Origin: an uncultured Pelagibacteraceae bacterium
Lineage (GTDB): Bacteria; Pseudomonadota; Alphaproteobacteria; Pelagibacterales; Pelagibacteraceae
Direction: 5' to 3'
NCBI GenBank assembly: GCA_902542975.1
Contig: CACBWM010000002.1
Coordinates: forward strand, 106,234-170,233
DNA length: 64,000 nt
The notes under the pieces are model-generated. The model did no database searches, had not been told where the DNA came from, and saw only the letters and a list, made by a program, of their open reading frames with translations. The translations under genes and the position numbers were made by a program. Shown one piece after another: positions 48,707-56,725 of the stretch. The stretch's first letter is position 1. Every line of letters begins with the position of its first letter.

Positions 48707-49242
48707 ATTTTTTCAGAGATATTTATAGCAATTTTCGAGCCAGTTTTGATAATTTTATCCATTACTGAATATAATCCTTTTTTTGTTGCGCCGTGTTCAT
48801 ATGCAATATCTTTATGTTCTAATTCATCAGCTCTAAATTTTTTAATTTTTTCTCTCAGTTTTTTCTCATCATCTTGTAATTGATCTATTTGACTTTGGTA
48901 ATGTTTATCAATTACTTCCTCAACCGAGGCTGTGCAAAGCATTGCTGCTTTTTTTCCTAATATTGTTGAGCCAAAACCTAAACCTACTCCTAATAAATCC
49001 CATAGTGGTAAAAATTTAGTTGGTTTTATTTTTCTTTCTCTAATTTCATTTTCAAAAAAATCACTATGTTCCTGTTCATGCTCTCTCATTTCCTCTACTA
49101 ATTTTAATAGTTCAGGATCTTTTTTGAACGTTTTAAGAGCCAAAAGTTGACCTTCATAAATTTTAATTGCACCTCTTTCTCCAGCGTGATCAACTCTAAT
49201 AAATTCTTCCAATTTTCTTTTGTTAGTTTTTTTCATAAACAA
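48703..49242 (-). CDS. coq7: Demethoxyubiquinone hydroxylase (Coq7/UbiF-equivalent)
   Basis: Di-iron monooxygenase that adds the C6 hydroxyl in ubiquinone synthesis. The 179 residues carry the carboxylate-bridged iron motifs RVDHAGERGAIKIYEGQL, MREHEQEHSDFF, TASVEEVIDKHY and ADELEHKDIAYEHGA. It works with UbiE and UbiB elsewhere in this window. The start overlaps the DsbB-like stop by 20 bases. Confidence 0.94.
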   Translation of the reverse strand: MFMKKTNKRKLEEFIRVDHAGERGAIKIYEGQLLALKTFKKDPELLKLVEEMREHEQEHSDFFENEIRERKIKPTKFLPLWDLLGVGLGFGSTILGKKAAMLCTASVEEVIDKHYQSQIDQLQDDEKKLREKIKKFRADELEHKDIAYEHGATKKGLYSVMDKIIKTGSKIAINISEKI

Positions 49243-49696
49243 GAGCTCTTAACGAAAATAACACAATTAGTAAAGATGTTAAAAAATTCAATCCAGATAA
49301 AGAGATGCCTAAAATAGTGAACTCTACATCTTTACAATTTTTAACCATTCCTAGACTTTCGATTATTTTTTCTTTATTTGTGATATCTATATTTGTGTTT
49401 GTACAACCAGCATATTCATCAAAAATTCCATTTTCTATACCAAAATGATATCCTGCAAGTGCAGTGCTTAGTGTGAATGTAATGATTAAAGCAATTAATA
49501 TTCTATCAGATTTAAAATAGTTATATCCTAAAAAACAAACGAAGATCGCTACTAAAAAAGGAATTCTTTGATAAATACATAATTTACATGGCAAATACCC
49601 TAAAACTTTTTCAATGTAGATCGCAGATAATATGGCAATAATTGAGTGTATAAAAATTAACAAATAAATATTTTTTCTTTTTAAAATAAAATTCAT
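49223..49696 (-). CDS. dsbB: DsbB-family disulfide bond formation protein
   Basis: Inner-membrane quinone reductase that reoxidises a periplasmic thiol oxidase. The 157 residues have about four helices, the first Cys pair in LPCKLCIYQRIPF (CKLC, near 36-40), and a second pair in the periplasmic loop (GCTN and VKNCKD). It sits just upstream of coq7 on the same strand, linking it loosely to quinone genes. No dsbA is in the window. Confidence 0.87.
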   Translation of the reverse strand: MNFILKRKNIYLLIFIHSIIAILSAIYIEKVLGYLPCKLCIYQRIPFLVAIFVCFLGYNYFKSDRILIALIITFTLSTALAGYHFGIENGIFDEYAGCTNTNIDITNKEKIIESLGMVKNCKDVEFTILGISLSGLNFLTSLLIVLFSLRALVYEKN

Positions 49697-49697
49697 T

Positions 49698-50306
49698 TTA
49701 GCTCATAAAGTTTTGTAAAAATTTATAAATTAAAAAAGCAAAAAATATTAATACAATTGAGATTAAAATTGAAACTTTAAGCAGTTTTTTTTCAATTATT
49801 GTTTTCATTGCTGGACCAAAATTTCCAACAAGAAAAGCTATTATAAAAAATCTAGATCCTCTTGTTAGTAAGGAGACAATTATAAAATAAACAATATTAA
49901 ATTGAACAAAACCACTAGTTATTGTGAGTAACTTAAATGGGATGGGTGTAAAACCTGCTATAGCCAGCAAAGTTGCCCATGCAAAAACTCCTCCATCTGA
50001 TGAAATTTTATCTTTTAAAAATGAAGTATTATCTACACCGTAAAGCTCAAAAATCTTAATTCCAATTTCATTGAAAAAAACATATCCGATGAAATATCCC
50101 AAACATGCACCTAAGACGGATCCTGTTGTAGCAATAATTGCTATCTTCATCCATCTTTGTCTGTCGGCAATAGTCATTGGTATAATAAGAACATCTGGTG
50201 GAATAGGAAATACGAAACTCTCAATAAAAGATATAAATCCTAAAATTTTTTTTGAATTTTTATGTCCTGCAAGTTTAATTGTTTTATTAAATAGTTCCTT
50301 AAACAT
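49698..50306 (-). CDS. YqaA/DedA-family membrane protein
   Basis: Polytopic protein of 202 residues. FIESFVFPIPPDVLIIPMTIADRQR (about 27-51) and GSVLGACLGYFIGY (about 66-79) match the DedA/YqaA (SNARE-associated) signature. Members take part in undecaprenyl-phosphate or phospholipid recycling; which applies here is unknown. One base separates it from the DsbB-like start. Confidence 0.87.
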   Translation of the reverse strand: MFKELFNKTIKLAGHKNSKKILGFISFIESFVFPIPPDVLIIPMTIADRQRWMKIAIIATTGSVLGACLGYFIGYVFFNEIGIKIFELYGVDNTSFLKDKISSDGGVFAWATLLAIAGFTPIPFKLLTITSGFVQFNIVYFIIVSLLTRGSRFFIIAFLVGNFGPAMKTIIEKKLLKVSILISIVLIFFAFLIYKFLQNFMS

Positions 50307-50371
50307 ATTTTCTTTTAATATAAATAGTGTTTTAATACTATTATTTATATTCTATGAAACTAAAAATATAT

Positions 50372-50458
50372 GGGCGAATGGCGGAACTGGTAGACGCGTT
50401 GGACTCAAAATCCAATAGTAGCAATACTGTGAGAGTTCGATTCTCTCTTTGCCCACCA
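50372..50458 (+). tRNA. tRNA-Leu (anticodon CAA)
   Basis: A 87-base cloverleaf with encoded CCA end. Acceptor arms GGGCGAA and TTTGCCC pair; the anticodon arm is TTGGA-CTCAAAA-TCCAA, giving CAA at 50406-50408; a long variable arm (AGTAGCAATACT) marks it as class II; the T arm has GTTCGATTC. It decodes UUG. Confidence 0.97.
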
Positions 50459-50466
50459 AAAAAAAT

Positions 50467-52176
50467 ATGAACTTGAAACAAATTAATAATTTAACTGAAT
50501 TATTTTTTGATCAATTTAATAAACAAATCGATAAAAACAAAATCTTATTATCAACTTTAGGTGATAAAAGAAAAAATTATTCTTGGCAGGAAACTTACGA
50601 TTTTATTAATTTAGTTTCCAATGAATTAAGAAAAGTAATATCAAAAGGTGATAGATGTTTATTAGTCTCTGAAAATAGACCTGAATGGTTTATCACAGAC
50701 TTATCTATTATGTTATCTGATGGAATAACTGTTCCAGCTTACACAACTTATGCAGAAAATGACTATAATTATATTATCAATGATTGTACTCCCAGTGTAA
50801 TTTTTGTTTCAAACATTGGACAATTCAATAAATTAAAAAACATTATTAATGACAAAAAATTTATAAAAAAAATATTTTCCTTTGAAAAATTACCAAATGT
50901 TGAATTTGAATATATTAATTTAGAAGACTTAATAAAAAATAATAATAAAAAAAATTTATCAATTCACAAATCGTTAGCATCAAGAAAAGATCCATCTTGC
51001 ATAATATATACTTCGGGTACGCAAGGAGATCCCAAGGGAGTGATTTTAAGTCATGGAGGTATCTTAAATAATTGCGAGGGCGCAATAGATATTCTAAAAC
51101 CATTATTAACTAAACAGCAGCCCAGATTTCTTACTTGGCTTCCACTTTCACATTCTTACGAGCACACTGTCCAATTTGTACAAATCACTGTAGCAGCTAG
51201 AATTTTTTATGCTGAGAGTATCGACAAATTAGTAAAGAATATGGTTGATTGTTCACCAGAAATTATGACTGCTGTACCGAGATTTTATCAAAACCTATAT
51301 CAAAAAATTAATGCAAGTTTTAAAAAAGCGACAGGATTAAAAAAAAAATTAATATATAAAATGTTAGAGCTAGGTCTAAAAAAAATAAAAAAAGAAAATT
51401 TAACCTTTTTTGAGAAACTACAAGATAACATTCTGGATAAATTAGTAAGAAAAAAAATAAAATCACAATTTGGTGGTTCTCTCAAAACATTTGTTTCTGG
51501 TGGAGGTGCTTTGGACAAAGAGGTTGGATATTTTTTAAATGCGATTGGTTTACCAACTCTTCAAGGTTACGGCCTAACTGAGACATCTCCAGTAGTTAGC
51601 TGTAATCCAATAGATGATATTAGAATAGATACTGTTGGCCCACCGTTTAAGGGAAATGATGTCAAAATAGCCGAAGACGGTGAAATACTAGTAAAAGGTG
51701 AAAATGTTATGTTAGGCTATTGGAATAATAAAGAAGAAACTGATGAAGTTTTGATAGATGGCTGGCTTCACACAGGAGATATTGGTGTGTTTGAAAATAA
51801 TTTTTTAAAAATTACTGATAGAAAAAAAGATATTCTCATTACTCCTGGAGGAGATAATATTTCTCCATTAAAAATTGAAAATGAACTAGTAAATCTGGAA
51901 TTTATTGATCAAGCAGTAGTATATGGAGATAATAAACCTTATCTGGTAGCATTATTAGTTTTAAATGATGAATTTATTAATATTAAAAATGAAGAAATTA
52001 ATAACGCAATAAATAATTTAAATAACAATCTTTCAAAAGTGGAAAATATTAAAAAGTTTTTTTCAATAAATGAAAAATTTTCAATTGAAAATGGAATGTT
52101 AACACCAACATTAAAGTTAAAAAGATATAAAATTATTAGTAAATACAAAAAAAATTTTGAAAATCTTTATAATTAA
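50467..52176 (+). CDS. Long-chain acyl-CoA ligase family (AMP-binding) protein
   Basis: Activates a carboxylic acid, probably a fatty acid, through an acyl-adenylate. The chosen start is ATG 50467 (569 residues); an in-frame TTG at 50449 lies inside the tRNA and is rejected. AMP-binding motifs are CIIYTSGTQGDPKGVILSHGG (about 178-198), LQGYGLTETSP and GWLHTGDIG with ITDRKKDILITPGG. It resembles the FAA1/FadD15 class rather than short-chain synthetases. It begins 8 bases after tRNA-Leu. Confidence 0.88.
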   Translation: MNLKQINNLTELFFDQFNKQIDKNKILLSTLGDKRKNYSWQETYDFINLVSNELRKVISKGDRCLLVSENRPEWFITDLSIMLSDGITVPAYTTYAENDYNYIINDCTPSVIFVSNIGQFNKLKNIINDKKFIKKIFSFEKLPNVEFEYINLEDLIKNNNKKNLSIHKSLASRKDPSCIIYTSGTQGDPKGVILSHGGILNNCEGAIDILKPLLTKQQPRFLTWLPLSHSYEHTVQFVQITVAARIFYAESIDKLVKNMVDCSPEIMTAVPRFYQNLYQKINASFKKATGLKKKLIYKMLELGLKKIKKENLTFFEKLQDNILDKLVRKKIKSQFGGSLKTFVSGGGALDKEVGYFLNAIGLPTLQGYGLTETSPVVSCNPIDDIRIDTVGPPFKGNDVKIAEDGEILVKGENVMLGYWNNKEETDEVLIDGWLHTGDIGVFENNFLKITDRKKDILITPGGDNISPLKIENELVNLEFIDQAVVYGDNKPYLVALLVLNDEFINIKNEEINNAINNLNNNLSKVENIKKFFSINEKFSIENGMLTPTLKLKRYKIISKYKKNFENLYN

Positions 52177-52281
52177 TTGAAAAAATTTGTTTAATTACCG
52201 CTATTTTACTGAACTTTTTTTAATTATTAATTTTTTTATTTTAAAAAAAAAAAAATTAAAAAAGTACAAAAAATTATGTAA

Positions 52282-52340
52282 TTGACATAACTATTCAAAA
52301 AAATTACAAAAAGGTAATTAAACGAATCAAAAAGATTCGT
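52282..52340 (+). promoter_or_regulatory. Promoter and leader hairpin of the Lys/Arg mini-gene
   Basis: TTGACA (52282-52287) and TACAAA (52305-52310) are 17 bases apart. The leader then holds a perfect 7-bp hairpin, ACGAATC (52322-52328) and GATTCGT (52334-52340) around AAAAA, before the ribosome site GGGAG (52351-52355). Such a hairpin could stabilise the mRNA or be a control element. The stretch 52177-52281 upstream is AT-only in style and holds nothing I can name. Confidence 0.6.
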
Positions 52341-52361
52341 AATTAAAAAAGGGAGCTAAAG

Positions 52362-52445
52362 ATGGCTAAAAGAAGAAAAAAAGCTGCTAAAAAGAAAACT
52401 AAGAAAAAAGCTAAGAAAAAAGCTAAAAAGAAAAAAAGAAGATAG
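52362..52445 (+). CDS. Lys/Arg-rich mini-protein, 27 residues (histone H1-tail-like)
   Basis: ATG 52362 to TAG 52443-52445. It begins MAKRRKKAAKKKT and continues as AKKK-type repeats to a KKKKRR end: 16 Lys and 4 Arg of 27 residues, the rest Ala and one Thr. It has GGGAG at a good distance, its own promoter, a leader hairpin and a strong terminator, so it looks like a real monocistronic gene. The sequence resembles the C-terminal tail of histone H1 or HU-like basic tails, so nucleic-acid or ribosome binding is likely. I know no named family. Confidence 0.75.
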   Translation: MAKRRKKAAKKKTKKKAKKKAKKKKRR

Positions 52446-52467
52446 TTTAGTATTCTTTTTATTAAAT

Positions 52468-52508
52468 AACGCTTCTCATGGCGCTTGCGTGGGGAGCGTT
52501 TTTTTTTA
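52468..52508 (+). terminator. Strong terminator of the mini-gene
   Basis: Arms AACGCTTCTCA (52468-52478) and TGGGGAGCGTT (52490-52500) pair over 11 positions with two G-U pairs, followed by a T run to 52507. Its T run abuts the carD stop codon of the opposite strand. Confidence 0.88.
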
Positions 52509-53378
52509 CTCTGCTACACCCTGTGAAATTTCTTCTTCTGGTGGTTTATTTTCAATTTTTTGAATTTGTTTTTCAAGATTTCGTTTTAGAGCTTTATCAA
52601 GTTTTTTTTGGGTGTCTTCTAAGTTTAAATTTAGAACAATCTGAAATTCTGTAAGTATTCTGTCGTAAGCTTTTTCAAATAATTGCCTTTCACTATAGGA
52701 TTGATCAACCATAAGGTCATCACCTTTATTTAAATCTCTAACCACCTCTGCTAATTCATAAATTTTACCTGATGAAATTTTTGCTTCATATTCTTGAGCT
52801 CTCCTACTCCACATACTCCTTTTAATTTTTGGTTTACTTTTTAAAATACTAATACATTTATTTACTTGATTTATGGTTGCCAAAGGTCTCAAATGAGATT
52901 GTTTATTAACAGGGACCATGCCATTAGCTTTGTCTTTTTCGAATTTGAGAATATAAGTTTCGATTTCAATACCACCAATGTTCATCTTTTTAAATTCTGT
53001 TATTTGTCCAACACCATGTTTTGGATAAACAACATAATCTTTAATTTTATATAGTTTTTTTTCAGTACCTTGTTTTTTTACTTTCTTAATTTCAGGTTTT
53101 TGTTCGTTATTTTTTGATATTCTTAGTAAATTAGTGTTTGTTTCGGTGTTCTCTTTTTTTTCAATTTTAGATGGTTTTACTTTAGTAACCTTTTTTTGAA
53201 TTGTTGATTTTTTTAATTTATTAACAGTTCTTATTTTTTTTGTTTTTAAAGCAGTTTTATTTTTTTTTGTTTTACTTATAGTTTTTATTTTCTTATTTTT
53301 ACTCTGTTTTTTATTCTTAGAGATACTCTTTGCTTTAAATGTTTTCTTTAAAGTATTTATCAAACTTATTTTCCTCAT
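52506..53378 (-). CDS. CarD-like transcription regulator with Lys-rich N-terminal tail
   Basis: RNA polymerase-binding regulator of 290 residues. The CarD/TRCF interaction domain spans about 113-180 ([34 protein letters not shown]), followed by the helical CarD C-terminal domain (about 185-275). The first 110 residues are an unusual tail dominated by Lys with Thr and Ser, similar in style to histone H1 tails. There is no internal Met before the CarD domain, so the start at 53378 is kept although it overlaps the ferredoxin gene by 44 bases. Order ferredoxin-carD is common in alphaproteobacteria. Confidence 0.9.
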   Translation of the reverse strand: MRKISLINTLKKTFKAKSISKNKKQSKNKKIKTISKTKKNKTALKTKKIRTVNKLKKSTIQKKVTKVKPSKIEKKENTETNTNLLRISKNNEQKPEIKKVKKQGTEKKLYKIKDYVVYPKHGVGQITEFKKMNIGGIEIETYILKFEKDKANGMVPVNKQSHLRPLATINQVNKCISILKSKPKIKRSMWSRRAQEYEAKISSGKIYELAEVVRDLNKGDDLMVDQSYSERQLFEKAYDRILTEFQIVLNLNLEDTQKKLDKALKRNLEKQIQKIENKPPEEEISQGVAE

Positions 53379-53661
53379 TTTTAAATTTCTCGTGATCCGG
53401 CATAGGTTCTTTAGCTACTGAAATATTTGGCCATATTTCAGAATATTTTTTATTAATATCTAACCATTTTTCACTGCCTGGTTCAGTGTCTGAAACTATA
53501 GCATCAATAGGACACTCTGGTTCACAAACGCCACAATCTATACACTCATCAGGTTTAATTACAAGCATATTTTTTCCTTCATAGAAACAATCCACAGGGC
53601 AAACATCTACGCAAGTAGTATGTTTACATCTTATGCATTTATCATTGACCAAATATGTCAT
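53335..53661 (-). CDS. fdxA: Ferredoxin, 7Fe-8S type (FdxA)
   Basis: Small electron carrier of 108 residues. Cluster motifs are [17 protein letters not shown] (near 9-25; the spacing of one motif is the Cx7C type typical of a 3Fe-4S site) and [12 protein letters not shown] (near 40-51, 4Fe-4S). The C-terminal tail ([15 protein letters not shown]) is typical of the FdxA family. It lies 3 bases before the TerB-like gene stop, in a helicase-TerB-fdxA-carD run. Confidence 0.93.
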   Translation of the reverse strand: MTYLVNDKCIRCKHTTCVDVCPVDCFYEGKNMLVIKPDECIDCGVCEPECPIDAIVSDTEPGSEKWLDINKKYSEIWPNISVAKEPMPDHEKFKNEENKFDKYFKENI

Positions 53662-54083
53662 TGATTTAATTTAACTTTTTCTTTTATATCGCCGACTGAC
53701 TTTGCATCGAGATATAATAATCCAGATAATCTTCTCATTAGATTAGTTTCATACATGTCAGCTTTTTCATCTGAATAAATTATTGTCCACAAAGCTTCAA
53801 TAACTATCTTTTTTTCTTCAATACTTTTATTTTTTACTTCTTTAGTAAATTCTAGGATTTGGTTTGAGTCTTTTTCTTTTAATTCTGCATCTTTAATTAT
53901 TTCATCTAAATTATCATGACTAGCTCCCATTTCAATTAAAGCTCTTTTAATGATATCCCGTTCTTTTTGCGTAAAATTCTCATCAATCTTTGCCGAGTGA
54001 ATTAACAGTGCAGCAACACTTATTAAAGATAAATGACTTTTGTCTTTTTTTTCATTTTGTTCTTTAGAGAATAAATTAAACAT
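53658..54083 (-). CDS. TerB-like (tellurite resistance fold) protein
   Basis: Helical protein of 141 residues. [31 protein letters not shown] (about 20-50) and [20 protein letters not shown] (about 92-111) form the two acidic TerB-type helix pairs with possible metal-binding Asp/Glu. The family function is unknown. In other alphaproteobacteria an S4 RNA-binding protein often stands between this helicase and ferredoxin; here the TerB-like gene holds that place. It overlaps the helicase start by one base. Confidence 0.8.
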   Translation of the reverse strand: MFNLFSKEQNEKKDKSHLSLISVAALLIHSAKIDENFTQKERDIIKRALIEMGASHDNLDEIIKDAELKEKDSNQILEFTKEVKNKSIEEKKIVIEALWTIIYSDEKADMYETNLMRRLSGLLYLDAKSVGDIKEKVKLNQ

Positions 54084-56563
54084 TATTTTAAGTTTAACTG
54101 ATTTAATACACTGAATGGATTATTAGAATAGTCTTTTTTGTCATGCCTCTTAGAAATTTTATTTTTTGATGGAAGATACTTTATAAAAAACTCATTTTCT
54201 TTCTCATAAATTTTATAATTCATTTTCTTTAAAAGTTTCATAAAATTCTCTTTAGAGCAACCAAGTAAGTTTAGCATTTCAGGCACAACTTTAATCTCTT
54301 TTTTATTATCTTTTTCTGAATTAAATATTAATAAAAATAAACGTTCAAGTATATCTATACGAACATAAATATCGTCAAATTTCTCAAAACCACAAAGTAA
54401 CATAAAATCTTTATTTGCAGATTTCATGCCATTTAAAAAATTTAATCCAAATGTTGGAGGCGATAAATTCAAATAATTATTATTATAGTTTTTCCATAAT
54501 AATATTCTCAATGAAACTGAACTTGGTTTAAATAACTTAAACAAAAAAATATGATATCTTCCAAACTTCACACCTATTTTCCTTAATTTTTTTCTGTCGT
54601 CCTGATTTATTTTTTTTATGTATTCAGAAATGTTTGATCTTTTTATTACACCATTATTTTCATAAAGTCTGTAAGCCAAAGCTCTAAGTTCTGGGTTATC
54701 CTCCTTAATGTTTTTCAATTCAATCAAGCTATTAAGTTCAGTTTCAATTTTTTTAATTATCCATTTATTTAGGTACTCATTTAAATTATATCTTTCTTTA
54801 TTCTCAATCATTTCATCAATAATTAATTCAATTTTTGGATTAAGGTAATCAGATCCAGCTATCAGTTTTGCTATTGGATCATTTCGCCAATAAATTTTAA
54901 AGTCATCTTTCAATTCTATCAGTCCAGTATCCGTTATTTGTTTTATTCTGTTAATTATTTCTGGACCCACATTCTGTCTTGCAGCCTTCTTTAATGATTT
55001 AATATCTGTATCTAGGGCATCTATTTTCAAATCTAGTTGAAGTTTTAAACCTTTTAAAATTCCAATATATTGACCATTAATCAATACCTTTTGTTCCTCA
55101 ATAATTTCGGTTTTTAATTCAATATCCTGTTTTAATCCTTTAGCTAACACGCTAGCTCTTTTATCTATGAAAGTTTTGGTTAATTCTTCATGAAGTTTGT
55201 CTGATAATTTATCCTCTAAGTTTTTAGTTCGTTCGACCCAGTAATCTTGATTTTCAACCCAACTAGATTTGTTTGCAACATATGACCATGTTCTTACATT
55301 CGATATTCTATTTGAAATTGAGTCCACATTTCCATCAAGTTTATCAAGCATAGACAGTTGCTTTTTCATATAATGGTTAGGAATTTTACTCTCTTCACCT
55401 GTTAAAAAATTGAATACTTTATCCACAACTTCCAAATGGTGACCATAAGTTTTTTTGACAAAATCAGGTATTTGACAACATTCCCAGAGAATTTTTAAAA
55501 TGTATGAATTATTTTCTATATTGTTATTATTTTCTTTTAAAAAATATTTTAAAACTTTCTCATCTTCGCATTCTCCAACCCTTCTTAACCAATCTTTATT
55601 AGGTTTTTCCTCTAAAGATTTTAAAAGGCTCTCCTTATTATTAAAACTTAGATTAGAGTTTCTCCAAAATATATTTTGAATTTCTGGAAAATTATGATTT
55701 TCTAATAATTCAATTTCATCTGGACTTATTTCATCGCAGTCTCCTGTAATACCGAATCTACCATCGTTTAAATATCGACCAGCTCTTCCTGAAATTTGTC
55801 CAATTTCTGAGATTTTTAATCGTCTAATTTTTTTTCCATCAAATTTTTTTATGTTTGAGAAATAAACATTATCTAGATCCATATTTATCCCCATTCCAAT
55901 AGCATCAGTAGCAACAAGATAGTCAACATCTCCTGATTGATATAAACTTACTTGAGCATTTCTCGTTTTAGGACTGAGAGATCCCATAACAATTGCTGCA
56001 CCACCTTTCTGTCTTCTAATGAGTTCTGCAATTGCATATACCTCTTCTGTAGAAAAAGCAATTACAGCACTTTTTCTGTCAATTCTTGAAATTTTTTTGT
56101 GTCCTCCAAATGAGAGTTTTGACAATCTTTCTTTATTTATAAACTCAATATCATCATCTAGTTTTTGAATAATATTTTTTATAGTATTGGAACCCATTAG
56201 CATTGTTAATTTCTCACCTCTGAGATTTAATAATCTATCTGTAAAAATATGACCTCGTTCATGATCTGAGCACATTTGAATTTCATCTATTCCCACAAAA
56301 TCTAAAACTTTATCCACAGGCATTGACTCAACAGTACACAAAAAATACTTTGCATTAATTGGTATAATTTTTTCTTCACCAGTAATAAGAGCAACTTGAG
56401 ATACATCTATCTTCTGTATAATCTTGTCATATACTTCTCTTGCTAAAAGTCTTAAAGGAAATCCTATCATTCCGGAGTCAAATGAAAGCATCGTTTCTAT
56501 AGCTAAAAAAGTTTTACCAGTATTTGTAGGCCCAAGAACTGCGGTGATCTTATTTTTTGACAT
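54083..56563 (-). CDS. Suv3-like RNA helicase
   Basis: DExH-box helicase of 826 residues related to mitochondrial SUV3. Walker A is GPTNTGKTFLAIE (11-23), the DExH-type motif appears as GIDEIQMCSDHERGH, and motif VI as QISGRAGRYLNDG. Domain 1 covers about 1-150, domain 2 about 160-290; the remaining 500 residues are helical and poorly conserved. In mitochondria SUV3 partners PNPase, and pnp is present at 24555. It leads the helicase-TerB-fdxA-carD run. Confidence 0.9.
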   Translation of the reverse strand: MSKNKITAVLGPTNTGKTFLAIETMLSFDSGMIGFPLRLLAREVYDKIIQKIDVSQVALITGEEKIIPINAKYFLCTVESMPVDKVLDFVGIDEIQMCSDHERGHIFTDRLLNLRGEKLTMLMGSNTIKNIIQKLDDDIEFINKERLSKLSFGGHKKISRIDRKSAVIAFSTEEVYAIAELIRRQKGGAAIVMGSLSPKTRNAQVSLYQSGDVDYLVATDAIGMGINMDLDNVYFSNIKKFDGKKIRRLKISEIGQISGRAGRYLNDGRFGITGDCDEISPDEIELLENHNFPEIQNIFWRNSNLSFNNKESLLKSLEEKPNKDWLRRVGECEDEKVLKYFLKENNNNIENNSYILKILWECCQIPDFVKKTYGHHLEVVDKVFNFLTGEESKIPNHYMKKQLSMLDKLDGNVDSISNRISNVRTWSYVANKSSWVENQDYWVERTKNLEDKLSDKLHEELTKTFIDKRASVLAKGLKQDIELKTEIIEEQKVLINGQYIGILKGLKLQLDLKIDALDTDIKSLKKAARQNVGPEIINRIKQITDTGLIELKDDFKIYWRNDPIAKLIAGSDYLNPKIELIIDEMIENKERYNLNEYLNKWIIKKIETELNSLIELKNIKEDNPELRALAYRLYENNGVIKRSNISEYIKKINQDDRKKLRKIGVKFGRYHIFLFKLFKPSSVSLRILLWKNYNNNYLNLSPPTFGLNFLNGMKSANKDFMLLCGFEKFDDIYVRIDILERLFLLIFNSEKDNKKEIKVVPEMLNLLGCSKENFMKLLKKMNYKIYEKENEFFIKYLPSKNKISKRHDKKDYSNNPFSVLNQLNLK

Positions 56564-56725
56564 ATCAACTTTTAGTATGATCTTTTTTAAGCCTACTATA
56601 TTTTGTTACTCAAAAAGAACAAAAATAGACTAAAACTAGTCCGAATCAGATAGGAAAAAGTTCTCATTTTCAATTTATATCATCTAAGGTTAGCATAAAT
56701 TTTACAATATAAATATAAATATTTA

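Noticed and set aside
50449..50466. TTG start for the acyl-CoA ligase inside tRNA-Leu
   Set aside because: It overlaps the 3' end of a clear tRNA; the ATG at 50467 is the sensible start.
56630..56643. GACTA/TAGTC dyad in the gap before acetoacetyl-CoA synthetase
   Set aside because: A five-base dyad with a four-base spacer is too short to call an operator or terminator.
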